From an uncultured Erythrobacter sp. (GTDB lineage: Bacteria > Pseudomonadota > Alphaproteobacteria > Sphingomonadales > Sphingomonadaceae), in the NCBI GenBank assembly GCA_947499095.1, contig CANMMR010000004.1:124001-188000 (forward strand): a DNA stretch of 64,000 bases, given 5' to 3'. How positions within the stretch are numbered: position 1 is the first letter of the stretch; every line of letters starts with the position of its first letter. A model generated the notes under the pieces. That model did not search any database and was not told the origin of the DNA. It worked only from the letters and a program-made list of their open reading frames with translations. Positions 54,198-63,267 of this stretch are shown here, piece by piece. A program made the position numbers and the translations under genes.

Positions 54198-55226
54198 ATG
54201 AGCGAGACACCGGCACCGATCTGCGACCGCGCATTGTCCGTGGTCGTGCCGGTCTATAACGAGGAATCCGGGATCGACGAGCTGATGCGCCGCGTCGAGG
54301 CGGTCTGCGCAGCCCAATATCCGGGCGATTACGAAATCCTCCTGGTCAACGACGGGTCGAGCGACGACAGCTGGGCACATATCTGCCGCCACGCAGATGC
54401 CAAGCCCCATTTGGTCGGCATCAACCTCTCGCGCAATCACGGACACCAGCTCGCACTTGCCGCCGGTCTGGAGCATGTACGCGGTAAGCTCGTCTTCGTG
54501 CTCGATGCCGATTTGCAGGACCCGCCCGAACTGCTGGGCGCAATGGCCGCGAAGATCGCCGACGGCGCCGACGTGGTGTACGGCCAACGCACCGCCCGCG
54601 CAGGTGAGACGGCATTCAAACGCGGGACCGCCGCGCTGTTCTATCGCTTCCTGCAAACCATGACCGACGTCGCGATCCCGCGCGATACAGGCGATTTTCG
54701 CCTGATGACGCGCCGGGTGGTCGAGCAACTCAAGGCCATGCCGGAGCGCTATCGCTTCGTACGCGGCATGGTGAGCTGGATCGGCTTCAGGCAGGTCGCC
54801 GTCCCCTACGAGCGCGATGCGCGCTTTGCCGGCCAGACGAATTACCCGCTGCGCAAGATGATCGGCCTTGCCGTGGATGCAGTCACAAGCTTCTCGACCG
54901 TGCCACTGCGGTTCGCCTCGCATCTCGGCATGGCGTTCGGCCTGCTGGGCATACTCGCGCTCGGCTGGGTCGGCTGGGGCTGGCTCAGCGGCGAAGCCGT
55001 GCAGGGATGGGCCAGCCTTGCCGCGCTGATCCTGATCATCGGTTCGGTCCAGCTGATGGTGCTCGGCGTATTCGGCGAATATCTCGGCCGGATGTATATG
55101 GAAGCAAAGGGCCGCCCGTTGTTCATCGTCGATGAGATCCGTTCACAGAAAGCGGCGGACGGCGCAAGCAATCCGGTCCACCGGATGGATCATGATCTTC
55201 GCGAGGCTTACCGTGAAGCCAGTTGA
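54198..55226 (+). CDS. GtrB-like family 2 glycosyltransferase with two C-terminal membrane helices
   Basis: A 342-residue GT2 of the polyprenyl-phosphate glycosyltransferase type. The SVVVPVYNEESGID start, VNDGSSDD and DADLQDPPE motifs and QRTARAGETAFKR (DxD and QxxRW-like) give the catalytic domain, then helices around 240-265 and 275-300. It transfers a sugar to undecaprenyl phosphate, like GtrB. It overlaps the methyltransferase start by 14 bases and lies two genes before gtrA. Confidence 0.87.
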   Translation: MSETPAPICDRALSVVVPVYNEESGIDELMRRVEAVCAAQYPGDYEILLVNDGSSDDSWAHICRHADAKPHLVGINLSRNHGHQLALAAGLEHVRGKLVFVLDADLQDPPELLGAMAAKIADGADVVYGQRTARAGETAFKRGTAALFYRFLQTMTDVAIPRDTGDFRLMTRRVVEQLKAMPERYRFVRGMVSWIGFRQVAVPYERDARFAGQTNYPLRKMIGLAVDAVTSFSTVPLRFASHLGMAFGLLGILALGWVGWGWLSGEAVQGWASLAALILIIGSVQLMVLGVFGEYLGRMYMEAKGRPLFIVDEIRSQKAADGASNPVHRMDHDLREAYREAS

Positions 55227-55902
55227 GTTCGATAGCGTAGCCGAGACCTATGCGGCTCAGCACGCCGCCTCAATTCGGCTGAGCGGCGAAGAGCCCGAAT
55301 ATTTTCACCGGTACAAGATCGAGGCGGTCGCGCACTCGCTCAACCACGACGGGATCGTGCCGAAGCGCATCCTCGATTTCGGCGCCGGGGTCGGAAATTC
55401 GTTGCCGCATCTGCAAAGCTCCTTTCCTACTGCGGAAATTACCTGCCTCGACGTCTCACGGGAATCGCTGGCACAGTGTAGCGCGCGTGCCGCTCGACCG
55501 GTGACGATTTTACCCTACGACGGTCGCTCGATCCCTCGTTCCGACGGGGAGTTCGATCTGGTCTTCACCGCATGTGTGTTTCACCACATCGACGCCTGCG
55601 AGCATTTACGCCTACTAAGCGAAATTCGCCGGGTGCTGTCACCCGCCGGCCGGTTCGTGTTGTTCGAGCACAACCCGTGGAACCCTTTAACGCAACATGC
55701 CGTCCGAACTTGTCCCTTCGATGAGAACGCGGTGCTGATTTCAGGACCCGAAATGCGACGGCGGCTGGCAGCGGCGGGCTTCGATCAAATCGAACTCGAT
55801 TATCGGGTATTCTTCCCCGCCCTACTCGCCCGGTTCCGTCCTATCGAGAGAAGCCTCGCGTGGCTGCCCATCGGGGCGCAATATTCGTTGATTGCGAGCT
55901 GA
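55213..55902 (+). CDS. Class I SAM-dependent methyltransferase
   Basis: A 229-residue methyltransferase with motif I LDFGAGVGNSLPHL, motif II LDVSRES, and FDLVFTACVFHHIDA. Start GTG 55213 follows GAGG by six bases and lies inside the GT2 gene; the stop overlaps the gtrA start (TGATG). The substrate is unknown; by context it may methylate a sugar or lipid-linked intermediate. Base composition is AT-richer than the flanking housekeeping genes. Confidence 0.8.
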   Translation: MKPVEFDSVAETYAAQHAASIRLSGEEPEYFHRYKIEAVAHSLNHDGIVPKRILDFGAGVGNSLPHLQSSFPTAEITCLDVSRESLAQCSARAARPVTILPYDGRSIPRSDGEFDLVFTACVFHHIDACEHLRLLSEIRRVLSPAGRFVLFEHNPWNPLTQHAVRTCPFDENAVLISGPEMRRRLAAAGFDQIELDYRVFFPALLARFRPIERSLAWLPIGAQYSLIAS

Positions 55903-56291
55903 TGCAAGAACATTGGCAAATTGGACGGTTCGGGCTGGCAGGTGTCGTCAATACCGTGATCGGTTACAGCGTGATCGTGCTATGCTTGTCGACCGGGTCC
56001 GGTGACTACCTTGCCAATGCGATCGGCTATGGAACAGGCTTCTTACTTTCTTTCGCGCTCAACCGACGTTTTACCTTCGGCCTCCGCGGACCAGTTCGGA
56101 AAGGTGAGATCGCACGCTTCGCCATAGCCGTTACGCTGGCCTATGCGGCAAACCTTGCTGTCCTCACCTTAGGGCGAACGTTTTTTGGCGAAGGCCACGC
56201 ACTCGTACAATTGCCTGCGCTGGCGACTTACACGGTAGTTTTTTACGTCCTGAGCGCGCGGTTGGTCTTTGTATCCCGACAGGGCTGTTAA
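55902..56291 (+). CDS. GtrA family membrane protein
   Basis: A 129-residue protein with four transmembrane helices and the GtrA pattern IGRFGLAGVVNTVIGYSVIV, FLLSFALNRRFTF and YVLSARLVFV. GtrA proteins are thought to flip polyprenyl-linked sugars made by GtrB. The ATG overlaps the preceding stop. With the GT2 gene it forms a GtrAB pair. Confidence 0.85.
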   Translation: MQEHWQIGRFGLAGVVNTVIGYSVIVLCLSTGSGDYLANAIGYGTGFLLSFALNRRFTFGLRGPVRKGEIARFAIAVTLAYAANLAVLTLGRTFFGEGHALVQLPALATYTVVFYVLSARLVFVSRQGC

Positions 56292-56293
56292 GG

Positions 56294-57814
56294 GTGGAGA
56301 AGGCCGCAGTTAGCGCCGATCTGCGGGAGCGGCTGCTGTGGCCGATGCTGCTGTTCGCCTGCGCCGTGCCGTTATTGCTTGTCGAGTTCCCGCCGCTAGT
56401 CGATCTGTTCGGTCATCTCGGGCGCTATGCCATCCAGACCGAACTGGCCGAAAGGCCGGAGTTGCAGCCCTATTTCAGCTACCGATGGCAATTGGTCGGC
56501 AATCTCGGCGCGGACCTGTTGGTAGAAGTGCTTGCACCCATCCTCGGCCTTGAGCCGGCCGTGCGGCTGATCGTGCTGTCGACTCAATTGCTGGCGGCAT
56601 CGGGCATCCTGGCAATCAGCACCGTGCTGCACGGGCGGATCACGCCCTTCGCCATCTGTGCCCTGCCGCTGATCTACGCCTTCCCCTTCCAGTACGGCTT
56701 TCTCAACTTCTCGCTGTCGATGGGGGTGGCGATGCTGGCTTTCGCCACGTGGCTACACTTGCGGCAATCGCAGGCCGCATGGCGAGCGACCCTATTTCTT
56801 GCCCTCGCAGGACTGCTCGCCTGGCTTTGTCACGCCTTCGGCTGGGCATTCCTCGGCCTGTTGTGCGGCAGCGCCTCACTCCACGCTCGCTGGACGCAGG
56901 GGCGGCGAGGTGCTGACCTCGTCCTGCGGGTGCTGGCCGATTGCGGTGTCCTTCTGCTGGCCATCGTGCCGATGATGGTGTGGCGGACGGCTTCTGCGGG
57001 CGCGGACACCAATGAATGGTCCGTCCTGCTCAAGATCGTCTGGCTGACCTCGGTCTTCCGCGCCGGGCCGCCGCTGCTAGACTGGCTTTCGGCGGGTTTT
57101 CTCGCCGCCGTTGTGGTTGCCGGTTTCGTGTTACGGCCCATCCGCGTTCACGGCGCTATGGCAATTGCAGCGCTGCTGTGCCTGGCGGCCTTTCTCGCCC
57201 TCCCCGCCCGCGTGTTCGGCTCGTACTATGCCGACATGCGGTTGGTGCCTTATACATTAGTCGCCGCGCTTCTGGCATTGAGTGCGCCGAAGCTGAGCCG
57301 GGCCGGCAAGCGCATCACACTAATCGCCGCTTTCCTCTTTCTCGGCACGCGTATCGGTGCGACCAGCGTCGATTTCGTCGAAAAGGACCGGCTGGTTCAG
57401 GCCAATCTGCCCGCCCTCGAAGCAATCCCGCGCGGCGCTCGCGTGGTCAATTTCGCCGTCGAGAAATGCGGCTTCCAGTGGCGCCTCAATCCGCTGCGCC
57501 ATCTCGGCGGTTTCGCGATTGCGCGGCGTAGCGCCTTCACCAACGACCAGTGGGAAGTGGCGGGCGCGAATGCGCTGACCGTGCACTATCCGCGGGGCGA
57601 ACCCTTCGTGCGCGATCCGTCCCAGTCGGTGGTCATCGGAGAATGTCCCGATTCCGGGCTGCCCACCCTGTCGCGGGTGCTGGACCGCTTGCCCGCTGGC
57701 GCCTTCACGCACATCTGGATTCACGGAACCGATCCTGCAGGTGTAAAACTTCCGTTCCCGGCTCGCGAGATCTGGCGCGGCCAAAGCGGAGCGGTTTTCG
57801 AACTAGGCTCATAG
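56294..57814 (+). CDS. Multi-pass membrane protein, GT-C-like glycosyltransferase candidate
   Basis: A 506-residue protein with about ten transmembrane helices and a soluble C-terminal part (from about residue 370). It starts at GTG 56294, three bases after the gtrA stop. An early acidic loop (VDLFGHLGRYAIQTELAERPELQP) might be the catalytic loop of a GT-C fold, but no clear DxD is present. By position it could be the serotype-specific Gtr transferase using the GtrAB product. I do not recognise the family. Confidence 0.65.
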   Translation: MEKAAVSADLRERLLWPMLLFACAVPLLLVEFPPLVDLFGHLGRYAIQTELAERPELQPYFSYRWQLVGNLGADLLVEVLAPILGLEPAVRLIVLSTQLLAASGILAISTVLHGRITPFAICALPLIYAFPFQYGFLNFSLSMGVAMLAFATWLHLRQSQAAWRATLFLALAGLLAWLCHAFGWAFLGLLCGSASLHARWTQGRRGADLVLRVLADCGVLLLAIVPMMVWRTASAGADTNEWSVLLKIVWLTSVFRAGPPLLDWLSAGFLAAVVVAGFVLRPIRVHGAMAIAALLCLAAFLALPARVFGSYYADMRLVPYTLVAALLALSAPKLSRAGKRITLIAAFLFLGTRIGATSVDFVEKDRLVQANLPALEAIPRGARVVNFAVEKCGFQWRLNPLRHLGGFAIARRSAFTNDQWEVAGANALTVHYPRGEPFVRDPSQSVVIGECPDSGLPTLSRVLDRLPAGAFTHIWIHGTDPAGVKLPFPAREIWRGQSGAVFELGS

Positions 57815-57914
57815 GCAGGACCCCCGAGTTTCCCCAATCCTTCGTCAACACGAGCCGTCACCGGAAAATTAACCATCGCGATGGCAGGGTGCCGCGCGAA
57901 AGGGGCATCTGCGC

Positions 57915-59399
57915 GTGGCAAATGTTGCAAGCGATCTCGAGACGGTACCGCGCGCGTGGCCGACATGGCTTGGCGATGCGCTGGTCCTGCTTGCCGTTGT
58001 TACGACGGCGCTTGTTGCACGCCTTCCGTGGTTCGGCTTCCCTATCGCGGACTACGACGAGCAGCTTTATTCGCTAATCGGGCAAGCCATGACGCAGGGC
58101 GCGCTGCCTTTCGTCGACGTCTGGGATCGCAAGCCCGTCGGCCTCTTCGCTCTGTTCGCAGCCGCGCATGCCGTCGGCGGACCGGAGCCCGAAGCCTACC
58201 AGGCGCTCGCCCTGATGTTCACCGTGGCCGGCGGCTGGCTGACGGCGGTTCTGGCGAGCCCGTTGGTCGATCGCGTGACTGCCGCCGGAGCAGGCATGCT
58301 ATTTGTCCTGCTGATGTCGGTTTACGGCAGCGCGTCGGGGCAATCGGAGGTCTTCCACGTCCCGCTAATGCTGGCGATGGCCGTTTTAGTTCGCGATCCT
58401 ACACACCCGAATGCCATCCGCCGCGCGCTCATAGCCATGCTGATTGGCGGGCTCGCATTGCAGGTCAAATACACCGTTGCGCCGCAATGCGCGATGTTCG
58501 GCCTGTGGGCTCTGTGGGGGCAGTATAGGCAGGGAGCAAGCACGGCCAGGCTGATCGCCCTCGCCGTCGGCTTCCTCGCACTCGGCCTGCTGCCGACCGC
58601 CATGGTGGCGCTATACTATACGTTAGCGGGGCACTGGGACGCCTTCCTCTTCGCCAATTTTCTGTCCTTCTTCGACCGTGCACCGTCTGGTGCCGGGCGG
58701 GTTCACAAAGATCTGCTTCTTGGGCTAGTCCCGCTGGCCGTGCTCGCTAGCGGCGGTCTCTACGCTGCCGTCCGCCTGACGCCGCCGCGCGACAGGTCTC
58801 ACTATGTGTTCATCGCGCTCTGGTTCGCCGCCTGCTTCGCGACCGCATTTCTGCCCGGTACCGTCTACCGCTACTATTTCGCCGCTCTCGTCCCGGCCAG
58901 CGTGTTGCTCGCGCTGCCCCTGCTCGACCGCACGGCACCTGCCCGGTGGGGTCCGCTGGCCTTGGTCCTGACGGGTGCATTCGTGCTTGCCGCGCCTCTT
59001 TCGTTGCCTGGCGAGCTTCGCAAGCGCTCTGCCGAGTACGAACGGTTCGCGGTCACCATCGCGCAGAGCAGTAAAGGCAGCGATGCCTGCATCTTCGTCT
59101 TCGACGGGCCGAGCTCGCTCTATCGCCTTGCCGAGTCCTGCCTGCCGTCGCGTTTCGTCTATCCCGACCATCTCAATAACACTCTGGAACGCGATGCGCT
59201 GGGCGTATCCCAGGAGGGCGAGGTCGCGCGCATCCTGGCAACCCGTCCGCCCGTCATCGTCACCGCCGACACGCCGCTTACTCCGCAGAACGAGCAGGCA
59301 AAGGCGCTGGTGCTGGAGACGATCGCCGGCGACTATCGCGAGCTCTCCGCTATCGAGATCGGAGCTCGCACGATCCGCGCGTGGGAACGCCGCCGCTGA
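57915..59399 (+). CDS. GT39/ArnT-like dolichyl-phosphate-mannose-type glycosyltransferase
   Basis: A 494-residue membrane protein starting at GTG 57915. Over ten helices, with the acidic first-loop motif PIADYDEQLYSLIGQAM like the DE of PMT/ArnT enzymes, and WDRKPVGLFALFA after it (DRxP). GT-C enzymes of this type transfer a polyprenyl-linked sugar to lipid A, protein or polysaccharide. It follows the Gtr-like set after 100 bases and may use its donor; this is inference. Confidence 0.8.
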   Translation: MANVASDLETVPRAWPTWLGDALVLLAVVTTALVARLPWFGFPIADYDEQLYSLIGQAMTQGALPFVDVWDRKPVGLFALFAAAHAVGGPEPEAYQALALMFTVAGGWLTAVLASPLVDRVTAAGAGMLFVLLMSVYGSASGQSEVFHVPLMLAMAVLVRDPTHPNAIRRALIAMLIGGLALQVKYTVAPQCAMFGLWALWGQYRQGASTARLIALAVGFLALGLLPTAMVALYYTLAGHWDAFLFANFLSFFDRAPSGAGRVHKDLLLGLVPLAVLASGGLYAAVRLTPPRDRSHYVFIALWFAACFATAFLPGTVYRYYFAALVPASVLLALPLLDRTAPARWGPLALVLTGAFVLAAPLSLPGELRKRSAEYERFAVTIAQSSKGSDACIFVFDGPSSLYRLAESCLPSRFVYPDHLNNTLERDALGVSQEGEVARILATRPPVIVTADTPLTPQNEQAKALVLETIAGDYRELSAIEIGARTIRAWERRR

Positions 59400-59498
59400 G
59401 CTTTCGTCCGCCCGAGTCCGCCCTCCGTCGATAGGACCTCCCCTTGCACTGCCCGCAAGCTATGTCTCATAGGGCGTACAACGCATGGGAGACTGCAC

Positions 59499-61637
59499 TT
59501 GAAACTCGTATCCACGCTGGCCATGGCCGCAGCCATGACGCTTGCAACCACCACCCCTGCCGCTGCACAGGACGGCGTGCCCGGCTCCGAAGACGATCCG
59601 CACATCTGGCTGGAAGAAGCCCGCAGCGACGAAGCTCTCGACTGGGTCCGCGCCGAGAACCAACTTACCATGGCCGCGCTGGCCAGCGATCCGCGCTTCG
59701 AGACGCTCAAGGCCGAGGCGCTGGCGATCTACGACAGCGAAGACAAGATCCCATACGTCTCGATCCGCCCCGATGGCCTCTACAATTTCTGGCAGGACAA
59801 GGAAAACCCGCGCGGTCTCGTCCGTCGTACAACGCTGGAAAGCTATCGCACCGACAGTCCTGAATGGGAGACCGTGCTGGACGTGGATGCCTTGGCCGAA
59901 GCAGAGGGCAAGGAGTGGGTCTACAAGGGCTCGACCTGCCTGCCACCCGCCCAGGACATGTGCATGATCGCGCTCAGCGACGGCGGGAAGGATGCCACCA
60001 TCCTGCGCGAATTCGACATGGCGACCAAGAGTTTCGTCGAAGGCGGTTTCGTGCTCGAGAACGAAAGCCAGGGGGGCATTCAATGGCTCGACAAAGATAC
60101 CTTGCTCGTCAGCCGCGATTTCGGCGAGGGTTCGCTCACCGATAGCGAATATCCGCTCAGCACGCGCGTGTGGAAGCGTGGGACGGCAATCGAAGATGCG
60201 CCGGAAATCTTCCGGGGCGAGCGGAGCGACGTCTGGTCCGGCGCGAGCCTGCTGCGCGACGGCGATGCCGTGGTTCACGGCTATACCGCCTTCCGCGCGG
60301 TCAGCTTCCACGAGACCGAGCATTATTTCCAGAAGGATGGCGAGTGGCTGCGCCTCGACATTCCGCTCAAGGCCTCGCCCTATGGCATCGTCGACGACCA
60401 GCTCCTGTTCTCGACCGATGTGGATTGGGAAACGCAAGGACAGACCTTCGCGGCCGATTCGCTGATCGCAGTCGATCTGGAAGCGTTCAAGGCCGACCCG
60501 AACGGCGCGACGAAGACGCTCGTCTGGGCACCCGAGGACCGCCAGACCAAGCAGGGCGCCACGATCACCTCGGACAGCCTTTACGTCACCCTGCTCGACA
60601 ATGTGCGCGGCAAGGTGATGAAGCTGGACTATGCGGACGGCGAGTGGGTGAGGAACGCGGTCGACCTGCCCGAGAATGCGACGATCGGGATCAACGCCTC
60701 TTCCGATGAGCGCGATGAGGTGATGTTCACGGTCACCGACTTCCTCAACCCGTCGAGCCTCTACTACCTCGATGGCGAAGCGGGCACGATGGAAGTGCTC
60801 AAGACCTCGCCCGCCTATTTCGACAGCGAGGGCATGGAGGTCGAGCAGTTCGAAGCAACCAGCAAGGACGGCACGAAGATTCCGTACTTCGTCGTCAAGC
60901 CTGCGGGCGCGACGCTCGACGGGACCAACCCCACGCTGCTGACCGGTTATGGCGGTTTCCAAGTCCCGCGCCTGCCTGCCTATCTCGGCACGACCGGCAA
61001 GATGTGGCTGGAACGCGGCGGGGTCTACATCCTCGGCAACATGCGCGGCGGCGGCGAATTCGGCCCCGGCTGGCACCAGACCGCTATTCGCGAGAACAAG
61101 CAGCGCACCTGGGACGATTTCATCGCCATCGCCGAAGATGCGGTCGCGCGCGGGATCACCAGCCCCGATCACCTCGGCATCCAGGGCGGTTCCCAAGGCG
61201 GCCTGCTGGTCGGCACAGCCTTCACCCAGCGGCCCGACCTGTTCGACGCGGCCATCGTCCAGATCCCGCTGTTCGACATGCTGCGCTATCACCTGATCGG
61301 CCGCGGCGCATCGTGGATCGGCGAATATGGCGATCCGCGCATTCCCGAACAGCGTGAGTGGATCGAAGGCTATTCTCCTTACCAGAAAATCGTCGAAGGC
61401 GTGGACTATCCCACCCCCTTCCTCTGGGCCTCGACCGCCGACGACCGCACGCATCCGGCCCATGCCCGGAAAGGCGCGGCCAAGCTCAAGGCGCTCGGTC
61501 AGCCGTATTACTACTACGAGGAAATGACCGGCGGTCACTCGGGCGGCGTGGACAATGAACAGCGCGCGCAATTGCAGGCGCTGCAATATGTCTACCTGCT
61601 CCAGCAACTGGCGGACGACGAACAGAGCGGCGGCTGA
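59499..61637 (+). CDS. Prolyl oligopeptidase family serine peptidase (S9)
   Basis: A 712-residue exported peptidase beginning at TTG 59499, eight bases after GGGAGA. A signal peptide ends near TTTPAAAQ; a beta-propeller-type region follows (DDPHIWLEEARSDEALDWV); the C-terminal alpha/beta hydrolase has Ser in GGSQGGLLVG, Asp in STADDRTHP and His in GGHSGG. It hydrolyses peptides C-terminal to proline. It stands alone after the glycosyltransferases. Confidence 0.9.
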   Translation: MKLVSTLAMAAAMTLATTTPAAAQDGVPGSEDDPHIWLEEARSDEALDWVRAENQLTMAALASDPRFETLKAEALAIYDSEDKIPYVSIRPDGLYNFWQDKENPRGLVRRTTLESYRTDSPEWETVLDVDALAEAEGKEWVYKGSTCLPPAQDMCMIALSDGGKDATILREFDMATKSFVEGGFVLENESQGGIQWLDKDTLLVSRDFGEGSLTDSEYPLSTRVWKRGTAIEDAPEIFRGERSDVWSGASLLRDGDAVVHGYTAFRAVSFHETEHYFQKDGEWLRLDIPLKASPYGIVDDQLLFSTDVDWETQGQTFAADSLIAVDLEAFKADPNGATKTLVWAPEDRQTKQGATITSDSLYVTLLDNVRGKVMKLDYADGEWVRNAVDLPENATIGINASSDERDEVMFTVTDFLNPSSLYYLDGEAGTMEVLKTSPAYFDSEGMEVEQFEATSKDGTKIPYFVVKPAGATLDGTNPTLLTGYGGFQVPRLPAYLGTTGKMWLERGGVYILGNMRGGGEFGPGWHQTAIRENKQRTWDDFIAIAEDAVARGITSPDHLGIQGGSQGGLLVGTAFTQRPDLFDAAIVQIPLFDMLRYHLIGRGASWIGEYGDPRIPEQREWIEGYSPYQKIVEGVDYPTPFLWASTADDRTHPAHARKGAAKLKALGQPYYYYEEMTGGHSGGVDNEQRAQLQALQYVYLLQQLADDEQSGG

Positions 61638-61813
61638 CCAGTTTGGGACGATGGAGTCCCTGCATCTTTTCTGAGTCCCGTTCCCGCGATACCAGTCGGA
61701 CATTCGCTGGGACGGGCTGGTGATGAATACTATAGGGGGTCGATCAACGGTCCGATCTTGCCCCAAATATAGCGGCCGGATGTCTCCTTTGCGCTCCGGC
61801 CCTCTTTGCGCTC

Positions 61814-62988
61814 ATGACGTTCGAGCATCGTTTCGCAAAGGATCCCATGCGGACCTACGGCGTACCGCTGGTCATCGTAGAGATCGTGATCGTCCTGCTG
61901 GCCATCACCTCAGGTGCAAGGCTGTCCAACGGCATTTCTTCCATGCCCGCCGGGATCAAGATTGCGTTGGCGATCTGGTTGGCGGTGGCCGCCGCCAGCG
62001 CATTTCTCTCAGCCTACCGAGCGCTGGCTACGCTGCAGCTACTTTTTCTGCTTTTGCACCTGATTACGATGTTAATGTTGTTCGATGCACTACGCGGAAA
62101 ATGGCGCAATCATCGCCCGCGCTTCCTAGCGGCATTGGCGGCGAGTGTTCCAATCTACGCGATTGTGATCCAATTGCAGATGTTGTCCGTTTGGGACGTG
62201 CCGGATTTCAACTGGAAGAACATCGGCAGCGGCGTAATCCATGTGCGCCATATCTCGTTCTACGGCATCGTACTTGCGGGCCTTTCTCTCGGCTATCTCG
62301 TAACGGCCAAGGATCAAGGCGGATGGCCAATCCCGCTGACCGGCCTCGCCTCTGCCTTTTATCTTGGCGCCCTCTCCGGTGGATGAAACCCTTTTCTGGT
62401 CTCGATCGTCGGCGCAGTTTGCATCATCGCCGCCTTTGCGAGACGCGACAGGCTCGCGCTCTTACTTGTGAGCATGTTTGTCGCGACGGGTGCAATGTCA
62501 CTGACGCTGCTGACGGCACCATCGGATCCCTTTTACGGACTGGATGCTATCTTGAGGCGAGGAAGCCTCTCGACAGACGATTCCATGAGCACAATCACGG
62601 GGCGCTGGGACATGTGGCGGGACACCTTGCTGGCCGCGCTCAACGAGCGACCGTTGATCGGTCACGGTCCCGCCAGTTTCGAGCACGACATCCGCCATTA
62701 CTCGTTCCATCCGCACAATCTTCCCGTCCAGCTACTCTACAAGTGGGGCCTTATAGGCACCATGGCGCTCTTCTATCTTTTTCTTGCCGGAGCAAAGCGG
62801 GCGCGCGGCTGGACCGAGAGTGACGGGCGACTTGCCATGCCTGCGCTCGGAGCCATCACACCCCTTTTCATGCTTTCAGGCGTCGACGGCCCCTTTTTTT
62901 CGCCTACCCCTTGATGGTGCTATCCGTCTGCATCGCCATTCTGACTTCGATTACATCAAAGCCATGCGGCGACCGCGCTCTCGCTTAA
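61814..62988 (+). pseudogene. O-antigen ligase-like membrane protein, interrupted by a stop and a frameshift
   Basis: The frame from ATG 61814 gives transmembrane helices typical of a WaaL/O-antigen polymerase-type protein, then ends at TGA 62384-62386. The same frame continues at once with a membrane segment and the ligase motif region GRWDMWRDTLLAALNERPLIGHGP and HPHNLPVQLLYKWG. A second break occurs at a T7 run (62894-62900): shifting one base restores AYPLMVLSVCIAI. The TGA probably replaced CGA. Two lesions point to a decayed gene, though sequencing error at the T run is possible. Confidence 0.8.
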
Positions 62989-63254
62989 CGCGTCGGCGCA
63001 TGGAAATCGGGCGGCTTATCGGCTACCCAGTGCACGAATTTGGCGAGCGCCGGATTTTTCAATATGCGGTCCCGATCCTCGCCGATGCGGGCCAGCTCGG
63101 CATTGGTGAAATTGGCGTGGATGGCACGATGGCAGATCGGGTGGACGGGCACCGTAGCCCGGCCCTTCTTCGATTTCGGCACTGTATGATGCTGCTGTAC
63201 GCGCCGACCCAGCGGACGCTCGCAGACCCAGCACCTATCGGACTCTTTCGTCAT
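62985..63254 (-). CDS. HNH endonuclease-family protein
   Basis: An 89-residue protein with the HNH zinc pattern CWVCERPLG, QQHHTVPKSKKG, and HPICHRAIHANFT. Small stand-alone HNH proteins may be homing-type or defence nucleases or regulators; no partner is visible. It lies 13 bases after glmU on the minus strand, likely co-transcribed, and its end meets the O-antigen ligase remnant. Confidence 0.8.
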   Translation of the reverse strand: MTKESDRCWVCERPLGRRVQQHHTVPKSKKGRATVPVHPICHRAIHANFTNAELARIGEDRDRILKNPALAKFVHWVADKPPDFHAPTR

Positions 63255-63267
63255 CCGGTCGGACGGC

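Noticed and set aside
61645-61660. GGGAC/GTCCC hairpin after the S9 peptidase as a terminator
   Set aside because: Only a 5-bp stem and the T-rich run is displaced, so support is too weak.
59460-61766. 768-residue minus-strand ORF opposite the S9 peptidase
   Set aside because: The plus strand encodes an intact peptidase with catalytic residues; the antisense is a shadow.
61720-62823. 367-residue plus-strand ORF overlapping the O-antigen ligase remnant
   Set aside because: Arg/Cys-rich out-of-frame reading; the ligase frame has membrane helices and known motifs.
62894-62900. Programmed frameshift at the T7 run
   Set aside because: An upstream in-frame TGA already breaks the gene, so decay or sequencing error is simpler than programmed shifting.
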